Source: Copromyces sp. CBS 386.78 (Eukaryota; Ascomycota; Sordariomycetes; Sordariales; Sordariaceae). Taken from it: a stretch of 64,000 nt of DNA. The DNA is taken from assembly GCA_030685235.1 (NCBI GenBank), contig MU839236.1, positions 34,304-98,303 on the forward strand. Reading direction: 5' to 3'. The position numbers were made by a program, and so were the translations under genes. The notes beneath the pieces are model-generated. The model was not told where the DNA came from. It ran no database searches and saw only the letters and a list, made by a program, of their open reading frames with translations. Positions 60,508 to 64,000 of this stretch are shown one piece after another (positions within the stretch are counted from its first letter, which is position 1; each line of letters begins with the position of its first letter).

Positions 60508-61472
60508 GCAGTACTACTAGACACGACGTGCCGTGGTCTATCACCTGGTACCGCGACTGGATACCCAACAGCTGGGGCAGCGAGCGCCCGGCGCCGCTCG
60601 ACGTCGAATTGACGCTGATTCGCTCGCGGTGGCGTTCGCCGCGCCTGTTTGGCATGATACTGCTCGGCACGGGCCACGAAATGCAGCCGCTCAAGACCAT
60701 CTTGGACGCATTCAAGGAGGTGGGATACCTGGACACGCAAGAGGGCAAGGTGGAGACCCTGGTGGAACTGGTTTATGGACAGGGGAGAGTGACGTCGCAG
60801 TCGGGGAGATCTAGGCCGCGCGAGGTGGGGCTGGTGGTGGAAGCTATACGGTATGCTCTTGCCTTGTCGCTTTCACCGCGGTCTGGGTCTGGGTCTGGGT
60901 CTGGGTTTGTCGACGACAACTCTACTACTACTACTACCATGCCTACGACGACGACGACGACGACGACGCCGCCACCATCACTCAGAGACGCCCTCACCAA
61001 AGTCGACCGACTCAAGATCCTACCTGCCGCGGCGTTACAAGAGGGGAATAAAGAGCTCCTAGCCTGGTTGCTCGATGACGCTGACAAGCAAGGAGGAAAC
61101 CTGCGCGAGGCACTCAATACGGCCAACTATATTCTAGGGCCGAGCCCGTCGGACCGATGGGAGACGGTCTGGCTGCGTAAGGGCTATGTGCTGCATACTG
61201 CCGTTCGTGACGGAGACGTGGATATGGTCAAGCTCCTGTTGGAGCGGGGCGCCAAGATGTTGCGGGACGACCAAGGAAGAACGCCGCTGGTGCTTGTGCG
61301 GGACGTGTTGGGGATAAACTACCCCGGGAGGAAGGAAAAGCTCGAGGTGTTGGAGGGGTGGTTGAGGGAGAGAGGGTTGGATAGCGAGTATTGGGATGAG
61401 CCGGAGGAGTATCATGCTTTGGATGCGTCCAAGGGAGACGGGGCGTTTGAGATTCCCAAGGGAAGACTTTGA
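59745..61472 (+). CDS. lineage-restricted protein with C-terminal ankyrin-like repeat
   Basis: Intronless, 575 aa. The N terminus MGCHSASQ fits dual acylation (glycine 2 myristoylation, cysteine 3 palmitoylation), suggesting membrane attachment. The first 350 residues (PRYYFVLDLCESSRQRFLPSL, PLDVELTLIRSRWRSPRLFG) are of no family I recognise. Residues about 490-530 (LHTAVRDGDVDMVKLLLERGAKM..DDQGRTPL) are a clear ankyrin repeat, with a weaker one before it (ALQEGNKELLAWLLDDADKQ). Three microsatellites code low-complexity inserts: AAT (poly-Asn, about 60478-60507), GGGTCT (GS, about 60883-60906) and ACG (poly-Thr, about 60946-60967). It lies in the accessory block next to the SNF2 gene. The long frame and coherent C terminus support a real gene. 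Confidence 0.75.
60478..60967 (+). repeat. three in-frame microsatellites (AAT, GGGTCT, ACG)
   Basis: Ten AAT units near 60478-60507, four GGGTCT-type units near 60883-60906 and seven ACG units near 60946-60967, all coding homopolymer or dipeptide runs in the ankyrin-tailed protein. Confidence 0.85.
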
Positions 61473-61565
61473 GAGTTGCCCGTTGGACAGTATCATAGCG
61501 GTATCTAGAGTTAAAAGCGGTGCGCGAGGATATTGGGGACGGTGCGGGAAGTTAAACTCTTGGAA

Positions 61566-62051
61566 TTACAGCACAACACAGGAGTTCGGGTTGCCCGTAG
61601 GGCGCCGAAGGGAAGGAAGACGTCTGAGCCTCTGAGATACCGTCTTGCCAGTCTTGCCAGTCTTCCCATCGATCAGCAAGACGTTTTCCATGCTGCAGCT
61701 GGAAGGGAAACCGCACGCCTCCGCTACTTCATGCCAGCCATCATCTAAACCGTCCAGACAGACCACGTGGACCTCTCGGACGTTGGTAAAGTTTCGCAAA
61801 TAGCTAGATTCAAAGCGGAGAAACCACTCGCTGCTTTCGCGCGCAAATTTGAGCCGCTTGATGTCCTGGTAATACGGCGCAAAGTACGCGAATATGCTCT
61901 GGCCGATGGAGATCATGTCCATCTCGAAATTCACCCAGACGTAGCGCGGCTCCAGGCCGAGACCGAGCTCTAGCCGAAGTCCCGGCGGCAGCGGCACCTT
62001 GAATTTCCCGTACAGCAATGCAGCTGGCAGTTGGTGGAAGGCCTTCGTATA
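61566..62051 (-). pseudogene. 2EXR-family gene fragment, 5' part cut off by a transposable element
   Basis: The open frame matches the second half of the fungal 2EXR domain: YTKAFHQLP, then RYVWVNFEMDMISIG, IKRLKFARESSEWF and NFTNVREVHVVCLDGL. The domain's first half (the EXR-type strands and the SRE motif before YxKAF) is missing because a 294-bp element sits directly upstream. The frame runs a few codons into the element but has no ATG there. With the element and one TA removed, the frame stays open through at least 25 more codons of right-flank sequence. 2EXR proteins are abundant in filamentous fungi and their role is not established. The remaining C terminus contains short GKTGKTG repeats. 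Confidence 0.7.
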
Positions 62052-62347
62052 CCGCTTTTTCGCATTCAAATTGGATTTATCTAGCACACAAGAAGTTTAG
62101 CACATTTGGTGGAGCGCCTGCAGCCAGGGTAAACTGCGTGGCCGAACAAGGGGGTTTTACTGGTATACAGTCAGCTAGCATGGTTACCTGCAGCTGATCT
62201 GCAGTTGGCTGGCACGGCTGGCGGAGTGTAAAAGTGAGCTTGCCGGCCCGGCTATACTATGATAAGTTTAGCGGGGCAGTGGCTCCATCAGATGTGCTAA
62301 ACTGCTTGTGTGCTAGATAAATCCAATTTGAATGAAAAAAAGCGGTA
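62050..62347. mobile_element. MITE with 64-nt terminal inverted repeats and TA flanks (Tc1/mariner-like)
   Basis: Left terminal repeat 62052-62115 and right 62282-62345 are reverse complements at 59 of 64 positions, beginning CCGCTTTTT and including ATTGGATTTATCTAGCACAC. A TA dinucleotide abuts each end, consistent with a duplicated TA target. The 294-bp element has no coding capacity. TA targets and this size fit non-autonomous Tc1/mariner elements. The differences between arms include transitions that could come from mild RIP. Confidence 0.88.
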
Positions 62348-62844
62348 GTACGGCCCCAAGCTACCAGCGCCCACATCTTGTAATAATATGGGTCTGAATA
62401 TAAGGGGTTTAACGTGGCTGTATTCTGTGTGTTCTGTTGTGCTAATCCGCACCTGGCTTAATATCTGGCATTTGGTATAAATCCCGCAACTAATCTACTC
62501 CTTAATCCTATAACTATACACGTGTACATCCCTGCCATTTGATATACCCCCTTAGATCTAGCGTACAAACCGTACTAGATTTACTTAGAAATGCCCTAAA
62601 ATCCTTCTAAAATTAATTAGATATAATACTATTCTTAAATGTGATCCCTAGTTATTTTTGTTACAATAGTTTTCAAACTATTACTCGTAAGAGTTATTAA
62701 TAGATATATTCGCCGTTTTGTTGCCCGTATCCTCTTTATTTAAATTTTTTATACCTTTAGGGCGGCCTATAATAATATTGCTATTATTAAACTCCTACAA
62801 TTAAATTAATAGCCGCTGTAATTTTACAAGTCCTAATTATTATA

Positions 62845-63255
62845 AGAATGTCTTTTCGCACTGTTATAAATGTCTTCCGGCACTGTTATCAAAAATACCA
62901 CTAAGTATAACTTTACCAAACAAGAAGTTATCAGTATAAAAATAATATTAGAATTTTTGTAATTTTCTACTCTATTTTATAGTCTATTTGCTATAAATAT
63001 AATTATCTAAAGGAAAGACTCAATTCAAATATTCTAATTTTAAAGTAAATAAATAGTTTTTTCTTCTTTTATTGTATACTAAGGGCTATAGAGGGCGCCT
63101 AAATACGCCCAATACATTATATTATATAAGAAAAATAAATAAAAATTCCGATGTACTTTTTATATGCTACGGCCTTAATTTGGCTAAGTTACCTCTAAAA
63201 GCCTTTTTTAATTACGGTGCCGGAAGACATTTATAACGGTGCGAAAAGACATTCT
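62845..63255. mobile_element. second inverted-repeat element, RIP-damaged
   Basis: 42-nt arms at 62845-62886 and 63214-63255 are reverse complements with two differences, both T in the left arm where the right arm implies C. Shared blocks are AGAATGTCTTTTCGCAC and GTTATAAATGTCTTCCGGCAC. The 327-bp interior is AT-rich and non-coding. It is probably a MITE or the remnant of a DNA transposon; the outer borders are uncertain. Confidence 0.7.
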
Positions 63256-63519
63256 CATTATTATAACGAAATTAAATAAATTATAGAAGGAAATTCTTTA
63301 TAAGCCCGTTAACAATTTACTCTTTAATTAGTATATATACTATATTAATTAATTTCTTCTCTTATATCTACCTTAATTAATTGAAACACCTATGCCCAAG
63401 CAAGGAGATGCAGGCCTACCGATGGTAGTTATAAGATTCGCACTAAAGGTTATAGTTTGTAGGCCTACTTCGACGTAGCGCGGCGTAGTATTTCTATTTA
63501 TAGGGCGCGAATACGTAAA

Positions 63520-63553
63520 TACGGACGATATATTAATCTGTATATTGTCCGTA
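63520..63553. repeat. short hairpin in the AT-rich region
   Basis: TACGGACGATATA and TATATTGTCCGTA pair across an 8-nt loop with one mismatch. It may be part of a larger decayed element. Confidence 0.6.
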
Positions 63554-63904
63554 CGCACTATTCGTATAGTATTTCGCATTTAATTGATTGGCTGGGATAG
63601 TGGATCCTAGTGGAGATGCGAAATACTTTTTTAAATACTTTTCTATTTTAATAAAAAAAGCCACTTTTAGGGAATGTATTAAAATACAAAAATAACCAGA
63701 ATCTTCGCTTCGATTAGGCGGTCATTTTAATACCGGTTACACTTTTTTCCGATGCTTGGTTGTTGAGAAAAATCGAAAAGAAGCGTTTTTGGCCGTAGAT
63801 TCTAGGTAGCCAGGCGACCGAATTTTGAAAATGACCAAGTTTTTTGCCTGCCGGTAACTCCCTGCCTGCCGGGAACTCCTTAAGGCCCGGGGCAGCGAAA
63901 CCGA

Positions 63905-64000
63905 CCAAGTTAAAAATAAAAATAAAAATAAAAATAAAAATAAAAATAAAAATAAAAATAAAAATAAAAATAAAAATAAAAATAAAAATAAAAATAAAAA
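63905..64000 (+). repeat. AAAAT pentanucleotide array at the window edge
   Basis: About 18 uninterrupted AAAAT units run to the last base of the window, so the array probably continues. Such a tract can be a simple microsatellite or the tail of a retroelement whose body lies to the left. Confidence 0.9.

Larger units (their letters stand above)
62348..63908. other. AT-rich, RIP-like region
   Basis: Composition drops abruptly to A/T with dense TA dinucleotides, no long frames and scattered repeat remnants. This is what RIP leaves behind in Neurospora-type genomes and is usually heterochromatic. From about 63660 the sequence becomes less AT-rich again and includes a short CTGCCGG(T/G)AACTCC tandem pair. 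No gene seen. Confidence 0.75.

Overview
The window is nuclear DNA of a filamentous ascomycete, most likely a Neurospora/Sordaria-type member of the Sordariales. The reasons are: short introns (about 50-75 nt) with GT..AG ends and CTRAC/TAC-type branch sites; Q-, S-, P- and G-rich low-complexity proteins coded by microsatellites; fungal families such as a Tsp3-type tetraspanin, a Whi2-like BTB protein and a DUF7708-type NLR; and a right end that turns sharply AT-rich with C-to-T differences between repeat arms, as expected from repeat-induced point mutation (RIP). No species call is possible from the sequence alone.

Positions 1-38 kb are a dense housekeeping block. In order it holds a Q-rich orphan (+), a tetraspanin (-), frataxin (-), the AP-3 sigma subunit (+), a small probably mitochondrial membrane protein (-), cytosolic leucyl-tRNA synthetase (+), a small GPI-anchored wall protein (+), tRNA-Trp(CCA) (-), the diphthamide/Elongator zinc protein Dph3 (+), a Whi2-like BTB protein (-), a coiled-coil protein (+), alpha-tubulin with six introns (+), the endocytic scaffold Ede1 (+), the GPI-anchor glycosyltransferase Gpi3/PIG-A (-) and the ribosome-biogenesis DEAD-box helicase Dbp6 (+). 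Four head-to-head pairs share upstream regions: frataxin/AP-3 sigma, small mitochondrial protein/LeuRS, Gpi3/Dbp6, and NLR/SNF2 further right.

From 38 to 50.6 kb there is one gene, an SH3-containing Ras exchange factor (Cdc25 type, -), followed by about 8.4 kb in which I find no supported gene. From 50.6 to 62 kb the content is accessory: an eight-exon NLR-like protein (DUF7708-like helices, NACHT-type NTPase, C2H2-like fingers, ankyrin repeats; -), a divergent ten-exon SNF2/HLTF-like ATPase (+), a lineage-restricted ankyrin-tailed protein with an N-terminal MGC acylation signature (+), and the carboxy-terminal fragment of a 2EXR-family gene (-).

The 2EXR fragment is cut by a 294-bp non-autonomous element with 64-nt terminal inverted repeats and TA flanks, of the Tc1/mariner MITE type. 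Beyond it lies about 1.6 kb of AT-rich, RIP-like DNA with a second inverted-repeat element, ending in a pure AAAAT pentamer array at the window edge.

Spliced models were assembled by hand from reading frame, splice consensus and family expectation; transcript data were not available. The most interesting parts are the NLR/SNF2 accessory block with its gene-breaking MITE, and the long hairpin element at 14 kb.
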